This document shows positions 1-5,822 of a DNA stretch of 7,785 bases, in pieces. Positions within the stretch are counted from its first letter, which is position 1; each line of letters opens with the position of its first letter. Origin of the DNA: Mycobacteriaceae bacterium. Lineage in GTDB: Bacteria > Actinomycetota > Actinomycetes > Mycobacteriales > Mycobacteriaceae. The notes beneath the pieces were generated by a model. The model was not told the DNA's origin and made no database searches. It saw nothing but the letters and a program-made list of their open reading frames with translations. Where the stretch lies: contig JAFAWC010000458.1 in assembly GCA_019242135.1 (NCBI GenBank), positions 1 through 7,785 on the forward strand, read 5' to 3'. A program made the translations under genes and the position numbers.

Positions 1-1
1 T

Positions 2-736
2 TCACGCTACGCCGAGGTAGGCGGCCCGGATGCTGTCGTCATGCAAGAGGTCCTGACCCTGCCCCTCCCGTGTGATCGTGCCGGTTTCGAGGATGTAGGC
101 GCGATCTGAGCGGCTCAGGGCTTGTTGAGCGTTCTGTTCCACCAGCAGCACGGTGGTGCCCTGCGAGTTGATATCGGCGATGATGCCGAAGATCTGCGCA
201 ATGACCATGGGCGCCAGCCCCATCGAGGGCTCGTCGAGGAGAAGCACACGCGGCCGCGCCATCAGCGCACGCCCTATCGCGAGCATCTGTTGTTCCCCAC
301 CAGACAACGTGCCGCCGACCTGGTTTCGCCTCTCGGCCAGCCGTGGAAAAGTCTCCAGGATCCAATCCAACTTCGCCCGGCGCTCGGCCCTCGTCGGGAA
401 CCGCCTCGCGTAGCAGCCCATTTCAAGGTTTTCGGTCACCGTCATGCCGGGGAACACCCCACGGCCCTCAGGCGCCTGGATCACGCCTGCGGCCACCCGA
501 ACGTGAGCCTTCATGCGCGAGATGTCGCGGCCCTCGAACCACACCGAACCGCGGCTGAGCGGTCGCACTCCCGATATCGCTCGCATGGTGGTGGTCTTGC
601 CCGCCCCGTTGGAACCCAACAGCGTGACGAGTTCACCCTCGCGCACCACCAGCGAGACACCGTGTAGTGCCTCAATCCGGCCATAGTGCACCACCAGATC
701 ACGCAACTCGAGCAGCACGTCATCGGATTTCGTCAT
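2..736 (-). CDS. livF: Branched-chain amino acid-type ABC importer, ATPase LivF
   Basis: One of the two cytoplasmic ATPases that drive the LIV/HAAT importer encoded just upstream; it would pair with LivG under LivH/LivM. The protein is 244 residues, close to the usual LivF length, and complete. Visible motifs: Walker A GSNGAGKT (41-48), Q-loop Gln87, signature LSGGE (144-148), Walker B VLLLDEP (164-170, catalytic Glu169), and VEQN near 199-202, where LivF proteins normally have Gln in place of the switch His. The reading frame is open 37 codons further upstream, but the ATG at 736 is chosen because family homology begins right after it (LLELRDLVVHYG) and a G-rich GGGGGTG precedes it by a few bases. 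It overlaps the end of livG by 17 bases and is the last liv gene seen; its TGA lies at the window edge, so the operon end and terminator are not visible. Family and role are firm; the substrate is not. Confidence 0.95.
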   Translation of the reverse strand: MTKSDDVLLELRDLVVHYGRIEALHGVSLVVREGELVTLLGSNGAGKTTTMRAISGVRPLSRGSVWFEGRDISRMKAHVRVAAGVIQAPEGRGVFPGMTVTENLEMGCYARRFPTRAERRAKLDWILETFPRLAERRNQVGGTLSGGEQQMLAIGRALMARPRVLLLDEPSMGLAPMVIAQIFGIIADINSQGTTVLLVEQNAQQALSRSDRAYILETGTITREGQGQDLLHDDSIRAAYLGVA

Positions 737-1550
737 CGGGCACCCCCAGGTAAGCGGCAATGACCGCCGGGTCGTCACGGATCTGCGACGGCACTCCTTC
801 GGCGATCTTCCTGCCGAACTCCAACACCACAATGCGGTCGGTGACACCCATCACCAGCCGCATGTCGTGCTCGATGAGCAGCACGGTGTACCCGTCGTCA
901 CGGATCCGGTTGATCAGCTCGATCAGGGCCGCCTTCTCCGCTTGGTTGAAGCCGGCAGCCGGCTCATCGAGGCATAACAGCTTCGGTTCGGTGGCAAGCG
1001 CGCGGGCGATTTCCAGTCGCCGCTGGTCGCCGTACGGCAGGTTCTTTGCCTTCTCCTCGCCCCGGTGAGCGATGCCGACGAACTGCAGTAGTGCCGCGGC
1101 ACGTTCGATGGCGTCGCGTTCCTCGCGACGGTGGCGCGGGCTGCGCACGATCGCGGCGGGGACCGAGCTCCGGTGCCGCGCATCGGTTCCCACCACGACG
1201 TTTTCCAACGCGGTCATCTCGCCCCACAACCGGATGTTTTGGAACGTGCGCGCAATGCCGCGGCGGGTAATCTGATGGCGTTTGATGCGGCCGAGCGGCT
1301 CGCCGTCGAAGATCACGGTTCCGCCCGCCGGCCGGTACACGCCGGTGATCGCGTTGAAGCAGGTCGTCTTGCCCGCCCCGTTCGGCCCGATCAATCCCAG
1401 AATGTCTCCGCGCCGGATACTGAACGTCACCGAGTCCAGCGCCACCAGCCCACCGAAGCGGACCGTGAGATCGCGTGTCTCCAGGAGGTTCTCCCCTTCA
1501 GCCGCATGAACATCGCGATGAAGACCGGCCACCTCTTCGATGCTGCTCAT
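720..1550 (-). CDS. livG: Branched-chain amino acid-type ABC importer, ATPase LivG
   Basis: Second ATPase of the importer, expected to form a heterodimer with LivF at the inner face of the membrane. The 276 residues hold Walker A GPNGAGKT (55-62), Q-loop Gln104 in the LivG-typical context ARTFQNIRLW, the LivG-type signature LPYGDQRRLEIAR (171-183), Walker B LLCLDEP (191-197, Glu196) and switch His228 in LLIEHDM. LivG proteins carry an insert between Q-loop and signature; here it is about residues 122-168 and Arg-rich. The ATG at 1550 is the chosen start because it overlaps the livM stop as ATGA, a standard coupled junction. The open frame continues upstream for 127 codons, but that part lies inside livM in another frame and is Arg/Pro-rich nonsense. 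No clear ribosome-binding site precedes the ATG, which fits translational coupling. About 20 residues precede the ABC core, so a somewhat later start is possible. Confidence 0.95.
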   Translation of the reverse strand: MSSIEEVAGLHRDVHAAEGENLLETRDLTVRFGGLVALDSVTFSIRRGDILGLIGPNGAGKTTCFNAITGVYRPAGGTVIFDGEPLGRIKRHQITRRGIARTFQNIRLWGEMTALENVVVGTDARHRSSVPAAIVRSPRHRREERDAIERAAALLQFVGIAHRGEEKAKNLPYGDQRRLEIARALATEPKLLCLDEPAAGFNQAEKAALIELINRIRDDGYTVLLIEHDMRLVMGVTDRIVVLEFGRKIAEGVPSQIRDDPAVIAAYLGVPDDEIR

Positions 1551-2716
1551 GTCGTCGGCTCGCCCCGGTCCCCGCGCCGAAGCAACTCCCGCGCGGACCG
1601 TCCGTATGCCAACAGCTGCTGGCGAACCGGGAACAGGCCCTGCGGACGGAAGATCATCAACACGACCAGCGCCAGCCCGAAGAACAGGTACCGCAATTGC
1701 TCGAGTGCAATGCCGGCGAATTCCACGCCGATCAGCCGGTTCGGCAGGTACACAATCACGAACGCCCCAAAGATGACACCGAGCTTGTTGCCCTGGCCAC
1801 CGAGGACGACCGCGCACAGAAACAGCATCGAATTGATGACGTTGAAGTACATCGGTGAGACAAACTGAACTTGGCCGGCATAGATCGCTCCCGACAGCCC
1901 GCCGATCCCGGCGCCGATCACAAACGCCCACAACTTGAATCTGAACGTGTTGACGCCCAGGATTTCGGCGGCGTCCTCGTCTTCACGAATGGCCACCCAC
2001 GCCCGCCCTACCCTGCTGCGCTCCAGGTTTCCGACGATCAGTAACGCGATCGCAACCAGCACCAGCGCCAGCCAAAACCACCAGGTGCCGTAATTGGCAT
2101 GACCTTTGGCGTTGCCGTTGGAGAAAAAGCCGCCGGGCACGTGACTTTCGCCGACCTTGGGATAGGCCACACCGGGAAGGCCGCGGGGGCCATTCGTCAG
2201 GCCCTGAAGGTTATCCGCCAGCAGCCGGATGATCTCTCCGAAACCCAGCGTGACGATCGCGAGGTAGTCCCCGCGCAGCCGAAGGGTCGGAGTACCCAGG
2301 ATCAGCCCTGTCACCGCCGTGATGGCGACGGCGATCGGAAGGCACGACAGCCAGGCCCAGCCGGGGCTGAAAGGGCCGGCCGGACGCATCTGGTTCCACG
2401 GGCTGTTCGGGCTCGTCAGCAGCGCGACGGTGTAGGCGCCGACGGCATAAAAACCGACATAACCCAGATCGAGCAGTCCCGCCGATCCGACCACGACATT
2501 GAGCCCGATCGCGACGAGGGCCATCATCGCGAACTGCGCCATCGTGACGCCCATGCTGATCCCGGTGGTTGCCAGCAGCGGCGGCGGGAACAGCGGAATC
2601 AGCGCCACTATGACGAAACCCAGCGCGCCGACAAGCCATTTGGCTTGGCGCGACAGCCCGCCCCACCAATGCCGCAACACATCTCCCGGCTGGGTCAGCT
2701 TCTCGATCAGGGTCAC
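1547..2716 (-). CDS. livM: Branched-chain amino acid-type ABC importer, permease LivM
   Basis: One of two integral membrane permeases forming the solute channel. The 389-residue protein has many hydrophobic segments (for example about 28-50, 54-80, 84-101, 122-141, 212-230, 262-280, 293-326 and 343-357). The LivM-typical block GLNVVVGSAGLLDLGYVGFY lies at 71-90. A cytoplasmic loop at about 233-257 (RSRVGRAWVAIREDEDAAE) is the EAA-type loop that docks on the ATPases. The C-terminal FRPQGLFP near 356-363 is typical of the family. The start is GTG at 2716, preceded by GGGAGGG at 2730-2724 with a 7-base spacer, the best internal ribosome-binding site in the operon. It overlaps livH by 4 bases (GTGA) and livG by 4 bases (ATGA), so production should track its partners. 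The charged tail after about residue 365 is slightly longer than I expect for the family and should be cytoplasmic. Confidence 0.94.
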   Translation of the reverse strand: MTLIEKLTQPGDVLRHWWGGLSRQAKWLVGALGFVIVALIPLFPPPLLATTGISMGVTMAQFAMMALVAIGLNVVVGSAGLLDLGYVGFYAVGAYTVALLTSPNSPWNQMRPAGPFSPGWAWLSCLPIAVAITAVTGLILGTPTLRLRGDYLAIVTLGFGEIIRLLADNLQGLTNGPRGLPGVAYPKVGESHVPGGFFSNGNAKGHANYGTWWFWLALVLVAIALLIVGNLERSRVGRAWVAIREDEDAAEILGVNTFRFKLWAFVIGAGIGGLSGAIYAGQVQFVSPMYFNVINSMLFLCAVVLGGQGNKLGVIFGAFVIVYLPNRLIGVEFAGIALEQLRYLFFGLALVVLMIFRPQGLFPVRQQLLAYGRSARELLRRGDRGEPTT

Positions 2717-3747
2717 ACGCGCGCCCTCCCGAGGCTTTCGCCCAGGATGCCGGTCGGGCGAACCAGAAGGACGAGAACTAAAAGCACGAAGGCAACGACG
2801 TCACGCCACTGGGAACCGAAGACCGCCTGCCCGTAGTTTTCCATCACGCCCAGCAGCAGTCCGCCGAGCAGGGCGCCACGGAGGTTTCCGATGCCACCGA
2901 GTACGGCCGCCGAGAATGCCTTGATACCCAAGAGGAATCCCCCTGAGAAAATTATGCCCTGCGGCACCTTGAGCGTGTACAGCAGCGCGGCGACTCCCGC
3001 CAGCAGACCGCCGATGAGAAACGTCGCCAAAATGATGCGCTCACGCGACACACCCATCAACGTTGCGGTGACCGGATCCTGCGCGACCGCCCTGATACCC
3101 CGACCGAATTTGGTTCGGTTGATCGCAATGTCGGTTATCAGAGCGAACAAAAAGGCGGCGATCAGGATGACGATGGTCACGTTGGTCACCGGCGCGCCGA
3201 AGACAGAGAATTGGACTTTCGGCTCCACCAGTTTGATCGGTGATTGTGCGTTCGGGCCGCCGTAGTTGTCCAGGAGCTTGGGCAGGATTATCCGCACGAA
3301 TTCCTGTAGCACGAATGACATCCCGATCGCTGTGATGAGGAAGGCGAGCGGTCGTGCGTTGCGGCGCCGCAGCGGCCGGTAGGCTACCATCTCCAGGCCC
3401 ATCGCCGCGGAGCCGGACACCGTCATCGCGACCACCCCCGCGATGAGCAGGTACCAGACCGTCAGGGGTAGGCCGACATCGTAGGTGTTACCGTTCGGCG
3501 AGAAGCCCATGATGATGTTCAGGGCGAAGTACCCGCCGAACATTCCGAGCATGAAAATCTCCGAGTGCGCGAAGTTGATCAGCCTCAGCACACCGAAGAC
3601 GAGGGTGTAGCCGATGGCCACCAGCGCGTAAATCGCGCCCCACGACAACCCGTCAATCGTCAAGCGCCAGAAGCCGGTCCGCAGACCCGCCACGTTGAAC
3701 CCGATATCCGCTGCGTACCAGCACTGGCCGATGCAATGGGCAATCAC
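2713..3747 (-). CDS. livH: Branched-chain amino acid-type ABC importer, permease LivH
   Basis: Partner permease to LivM. The 344-residue protein shows the LivH core: GLSWGAIYALVAIGYTLVFG (33-52) followed by RLINFAHSEIFMLGMF (55-70), then YRPLRRRNARPLAFLITAIG (123-142), an EAA-type cytoplasmic loop at about 212-233 (FGRGIRAVAQDP), and FSAAVLGGIGNLRGALLGG (278-296). Most of the rest is hydrophobic, with roughly eight membrane segments. The start is uncertain: GTG at 3747 gives an N-terminal stretch of about 25 residues before the first membrane helix, and no good ribosome-binding site precedes it (the only purine run, AAGG, is about 18 bases away). The livJ stop lies 9 bases upstream, so reinitiation by ribosomes finishing livJ is a reasonable inference. 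A GTG at codon 19 is the main alternative start. Confidence 0.93.
   Translation of the reverse strand: MIAHCIGQCWYAADIGFNVAGLRTGFWRLTIDGLSWGAIYALVAIGYTLVFGVLRLINFAHSEIFMLGMFGGYFALNIIMGFSPNGNTYDVGLPLTVWYLLIAGVVAMTVSGSAAMGLEMVAYRPLRRRNARPLAFLITAIGMSFVLQEFVRIILPKLLDNYGGPNAQSPIKLVEPKVQFSVFGAPVTNVTIVILIAAFLFALITDIAINRTKFGRGIRAVAQDPVTATLMGVSRERIILATFLIGGLLAGVAALLYTLKVPQGIIFSGGFLLGIKAFSAAVLGGIGNLRGALLGGLLLGVMENYGQAVFGSQWRDVVAFVLLVLVLLVRPTGILGESLGRARV
2724..2730 (-). promoter_or_regulatory. Ribosome-binding site of livM
   Basis: GGGAGGG on the minus strand lies inside the end of livH, 7 bases before the GTG at 2716. It supports that non-ATG start and suggests livM translation is initiated directly as well as by coupling. 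Confidence 0.75.
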
Positions 3748-3756
3748 TGTCGGCGA

Positions 3757-4977
3757 CTACTGAACCTTGTAGATCCAGACCAGTTTTGTGGTGAGCTCAC
3801 CGGTATCGGTCCATTGATAGTTGCGGGCGACGCCGGGACCGTTGTACGTCCTTAACCATTCGAGCAGGTCTGGCCGTGACGCCTTACCGGCGTCAATACC
3901 GCGCACCATGATCGTGGCGAGGTCGTATCCCTCTGTGCTGTATGTTCCGGGCGCTTGGTTGGACTTGGCGGTGTACTCCTTGGCGAACCAGTCCGGTGCC
4001 GGGCCGCACGGACACGACAAAACCGCATCCTTTGACGCATTACCCGCCTGATCGACGAACTGTTGGTCTTTACTGCCGTCGCCGGCCACGAACGTCGCCT
4101 TGACCCCTGCGTCGCGCATCTGCTGCGCAAGCAGCGCCGCTTCGGTGTAATAGCCGCTGAAGAACACCGCATCGGGGGCTGCGCCGCTGATCTTCGTCAC
4201 CGTGGCGGAGAAATCTTTGTCGCCCTTCTTGATTGAGGCGGCGCACGATGCGTCCGCGAGCGGTCCCAGGGTGTTTCGGATGTTTTCGGCAAGTCCCTGG
4301 CCGTAGGCGGTGCTGTCGTCGACGATGCAGATCTTCTTGGCGTTGAGTGCGTTTTTCATGTAGTTGGCGACGGCGGGGCCTTGCACGCCGTCGTTGGCCA
4401 GGCCGCGGAAAAACGTCTTCCACCCATTCTGCGACAGCGAGACTCGCGTCGCCGACGCAGTTGCCGCCACCAGGCCCGCTTGGTTGAACGTATTGCCGGT
4501 CGCCTCGGTCTCGCCGGAAAACGCCGGGCCGATCAGACCACGGATCTTGGGGTTGTCGATGATCTGCGGCGCGATGCCGGTCGCGGTCTGCTCCACCCCA
4601 CCGGTGTCGAACGTGATGAGCTCCACCTGACAGCCGGGGTTCGCCTGGTTGTGCTTGTCGACGGCGAGCTTTGCCCCATTCAGGATGTTGATTCCCAGGG
4701 CGGAATCTGGGCCGGTCAGAGCGCCGGCCATGGCCAGCGCGACCGGCTCGCAGGTGGCCTTGCCATCGCCGGCCGGGTCCACAGGCTGCGCGCCTTGGGT
4801 AGTTGGTACGGTCTGGCCGTTTTCGTCGATCTCCACCTGTTCGACGATCTTCAGGTTGGGTGCGCCCTTGTTGGCGTCGCTGCTTCCGGGTTTCGACTGA
4901 GAGCAGCCGGCCATGCCAACGACAAGCAAACCGGCGGCTCCCAGAACAACAGCACGTCGCGTCACGCGAGGGCGCAC
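3757..4977 (-). CDS. livJ: LivJ-type solute-binding lipoprotein (HAAT family receptor)
   Basis: Extracytoplasmic receptor that would deliver substrate to LivHM. The N-terminus reads as a lipoprotein signal peptide: basic residues, hydrophobic stretch about 9-23, then GMAGC with Cys25 as the predicted lipidation site. The basic part contains TRRAVVL (6-12), a twin-arginine-like motif, so Tat export is possible. After a Ser/Gly/Asp-rich linker (about 26-75) comes a type I periplasmic-binding fold, with LAMAGALTGPDSALGINILNG (81-101) typical of LivJ/AmiC-like proteins and STEGYDLATIMVRGI (347-361) near the C-terminus. Apart from Cys25 there are six cysteines (76, 116, 217, 245, 322, 324), enough for up to three disulfides. 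The start is GTG at 4977, with GGAGGTGA at 4988-4981 as a strong ribosome-binding site. It is the first gene of the liv operon. The total of 406 residues is normal. The ligand cannot be read from the sequence: branched-chain amino acids are the default, and amides or other small solutes are possible. Confidence 0.93.
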   Translation of the reverse strand: MRPRVTRRAVVLGAAGLLVVGMAGCSQSKPGSSDANKGAPNLKIVEQVEIDENGQTVPTTQGAQPVDPAGDGKATCEPVALAMAGALTGPDSALGINILNGAKLAVDKHNQANPGCQVELITFDTGGVEQTATGIAPQIIDNPKIRGLIGPAFSGETEATGNTFNQAGLVAATASATRVSLSQNGWKTFFRGLANDGVQGPAVANYMKNALNAKKICIVDDSTAYGQGLAENIRNTLGPLADASCAASIKKGDKDFSATVTKISGAAPDAVFFSGYYTEAALLAQQMRDAGVKATFVAGDGSKDQQFVDQAGNASKDAVLSCPCGPAPDWFAKEYTAKSNQAPGTYSTEGYDLATIMVRGIDAGKASRPDLLEWLRTYNGPGVARNYQWTDTGELTTKLVWIYKVQ

Positions 4978-4980
4978 GTG

Positions 4981-4988
4981 TCACCTCC
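4981..4988 (-). promoter_or_regulatory. Ribosome-binding site of livJ
   Basis: GGAGGTGA on the minus strand is a near-perfect Shine-Dalgarno sequence, with five bases between GGAGGT and the GTG at 4977. It decides the livJ start over nearby out-of-frame ATG and GTG triplets, and contrasts with the absent sites before pdtaR and the GT87 gene. Confidence 0.85.
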
Positions 4989-5031
4989 ATATCGGCGCTT
5001 CGTCCGCCCGTCTGGTCGGAGCCTCGCGTAG

Positions 5032-5037
5032 AACATA
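5032..5037 (-). promoter_or_regulatory. Candidate -10 box of the liv operon
   Basis: In the 100-base gap between pdtaR and livJ the minus strand reads TATGTT, a TANNNT match. Transcription would start near 5024, giving a leader of about 47 bases that contains the strong livJ ribosome-binding site. No convincing -35 is seen. Read-through from pdtaR is an alternative source of liv mRNA, since no clear intrinsic terminator separates the two genes. Confidence 0.4.
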
Positions 5038-5077
5038 GCCAACGCATCGTGGCCGTGCGCGTCCGTTAGGCAACGCG

Positions 5078-5701
5078 CTAGTTGGCCGAGGAAGTGTCCT
5101 TGGGCTCGTCCAGCGTCTCCATTACCACTTCGGCAACACGCTTCATGGTCGTGCGGCGGTCCATCGCGGCCCGCTGTATCCAGCGGAACGCCTCGGGCTC
5201 GGTCATCCCCTGCTTGGCCTGCAGCAACCCTTTGGCGCGTTCCACGAGCTTGCGGGTCTCCAATCGCTCGGACAGTGTGGCGACCTCGCGCTCGAGTTCG
5301 GTGAGTTCGTTGAAACGGCTGACGGCGACTTCGATGGCCGGAACCAGATCGGTCGCCGAGAACGGCTTGACCAGGTACGCCATCGCCCCCGCGTCGCGGG
5401 CGCGCTCCACGAGCTCGCGTTGGCTGAACGCGGTCAACACGACGATCGGGGCGATCCGTTTGCTGGCGATCTCCGCGGCGGCATCGATCCCGTCGCGTCG
5501 AGGCATTTTGACGTCCATGATCACCAGGTCAGGCATGAGGGAATTCGCGAGCTCCACCGCCTCTTGTCCGTCGCCGGCCTGCCCGACGACCTCATAGCCC
5601 TCTTCCTTGAGCATCTCTGCCAAGTCGAGCCGAATGAGTGCCTCGTCTTCGGCGATGAGGACGCGGCGCGGTTTCGGCGCGTCGGACGGTGACCCGGTCA
5701 T
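5078..5701 (-). CDS. pdtaR: ANTAR-domain response regulator PdtaR (Rv1626 type)
   Basis: Two-component response regulator that acts by binding RNA rather than DNA. From memory, the mycobacterial orthologue is phosphorylated by the cytosolic sensor kinase PdtaS, encoded elsewhere. The 207-residue protein has a receiver domain at about 13-130 with all the expected residues: acidic pocket Glu18/Asp19/Glu20, phospho-acceptor Asp63 in IMDVKMPRRDG, Thr90 and Lys112 in YLVKPFS. A helical linker (about 130-145) leads to the ANTAR domain (about 146-197), with LVERAKGLLQAKQGMTEPEA and AFRWIQRAAMDRRTTMKRVAE matching the M. tuberculosis protein closely as I remember it. The start is ATG at 5701. No ribosome-binding site precedes it, and a -10-like CAGAAT ends 7 bases before the ATG, suggesting leaderless translation. 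It is divergent from the GT87 gene and lies 100 bases upstream of livJ in the same direction, so some read-through into the liv operon is possible. Confidence 0.97.
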   Translation of the reverse strand: MTGSPSDAPKPRRVLIAEDEALIRLDLAEMLKEEGYEVVGQAGDGQEAVELANSLMPDLVIMDVKMPRRDGIDAAAEIASKRIAPIVVLTAFSQRELVERARDAGAMAYLVKPFSATDLVPAIEVAVSRFNELTELEREVATLSERLETRKLVERAKGLLQAKQGMTEPEAFRWIQRAAMDRRTTMKRVAEVVMETLDEPKDTSSAN

Positions 5702-5708
5702 GGGTCAC

Positions 5709-5714
5709 ATTCTG
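5709..5714 (-). promoter_or_regulatory. Predicted -10 box of pdtaR (leaderless)
   Basis: On the minus strand CAGAAT keeps the two most important positions of the -10 hexamer (A at 2, T at 6) but lacks the first T. Exactly 7 bases (GTGACCC) separate it from the ATG at 5701, so transcription would start on the A of ATG. There is no ribosome-binding site and no recognisable -35. This is weaker than the box of the divergent gene because of the missing T. Confidence 0.45.
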
Positions 5715-5810
5715 TCGTGGCCAGCGGCTCTCGGCGACCTCGGGGTTGTGACGTCTGACATCTTCGCCGCGCGGCGGCGGTGGGCCGATTTGGCCGAACC
5801 GTTCCCTGGG

Positions 5811-5816
5811 TAGCAT
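5811..5816 (+). promoter_or_regulatory. Predicted -10 box of the GT87 gene (leaderless)
   Basis: TAGCAT matches the mycobacterial -10 consensus TANNNT. Six bases separate it from the GTG at 5823, so transcription should begin at or next to the start codon. The only -35-like element is a weak TTGGCC at 5790-5795 with a 15-base spacer. No purine-rich ribosome-binding site lies upstream, which agrees with a leaderless mRNA. Confidence 0.6.
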
Positions 5817-5822
5817 CTCCGT

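Noticed and set aside
2..736. LivF has Gln instead of His at the ABC switch position (VEQN).
   Set aside because: This is the normal LivF sequence, as in the E. coli protein recalled from memory, and not a defect.
4381..5031. Open frame of 216 residues on the plus strand, opposite livJ.
   Set aside because: Mirror of the livJ codons with no recognisable domain; livJ has family motifs, a signal peptide and a strong ribosome-binding site.
5031..5077. Imperfect inverted repeat after pdtaR (GCC-T-AACG with CGTTGGC) as an intrinsic terminator.
   Set aside because: It has a bulge, a loop of about 19 bases and no T-run; not convincing as a terminator.
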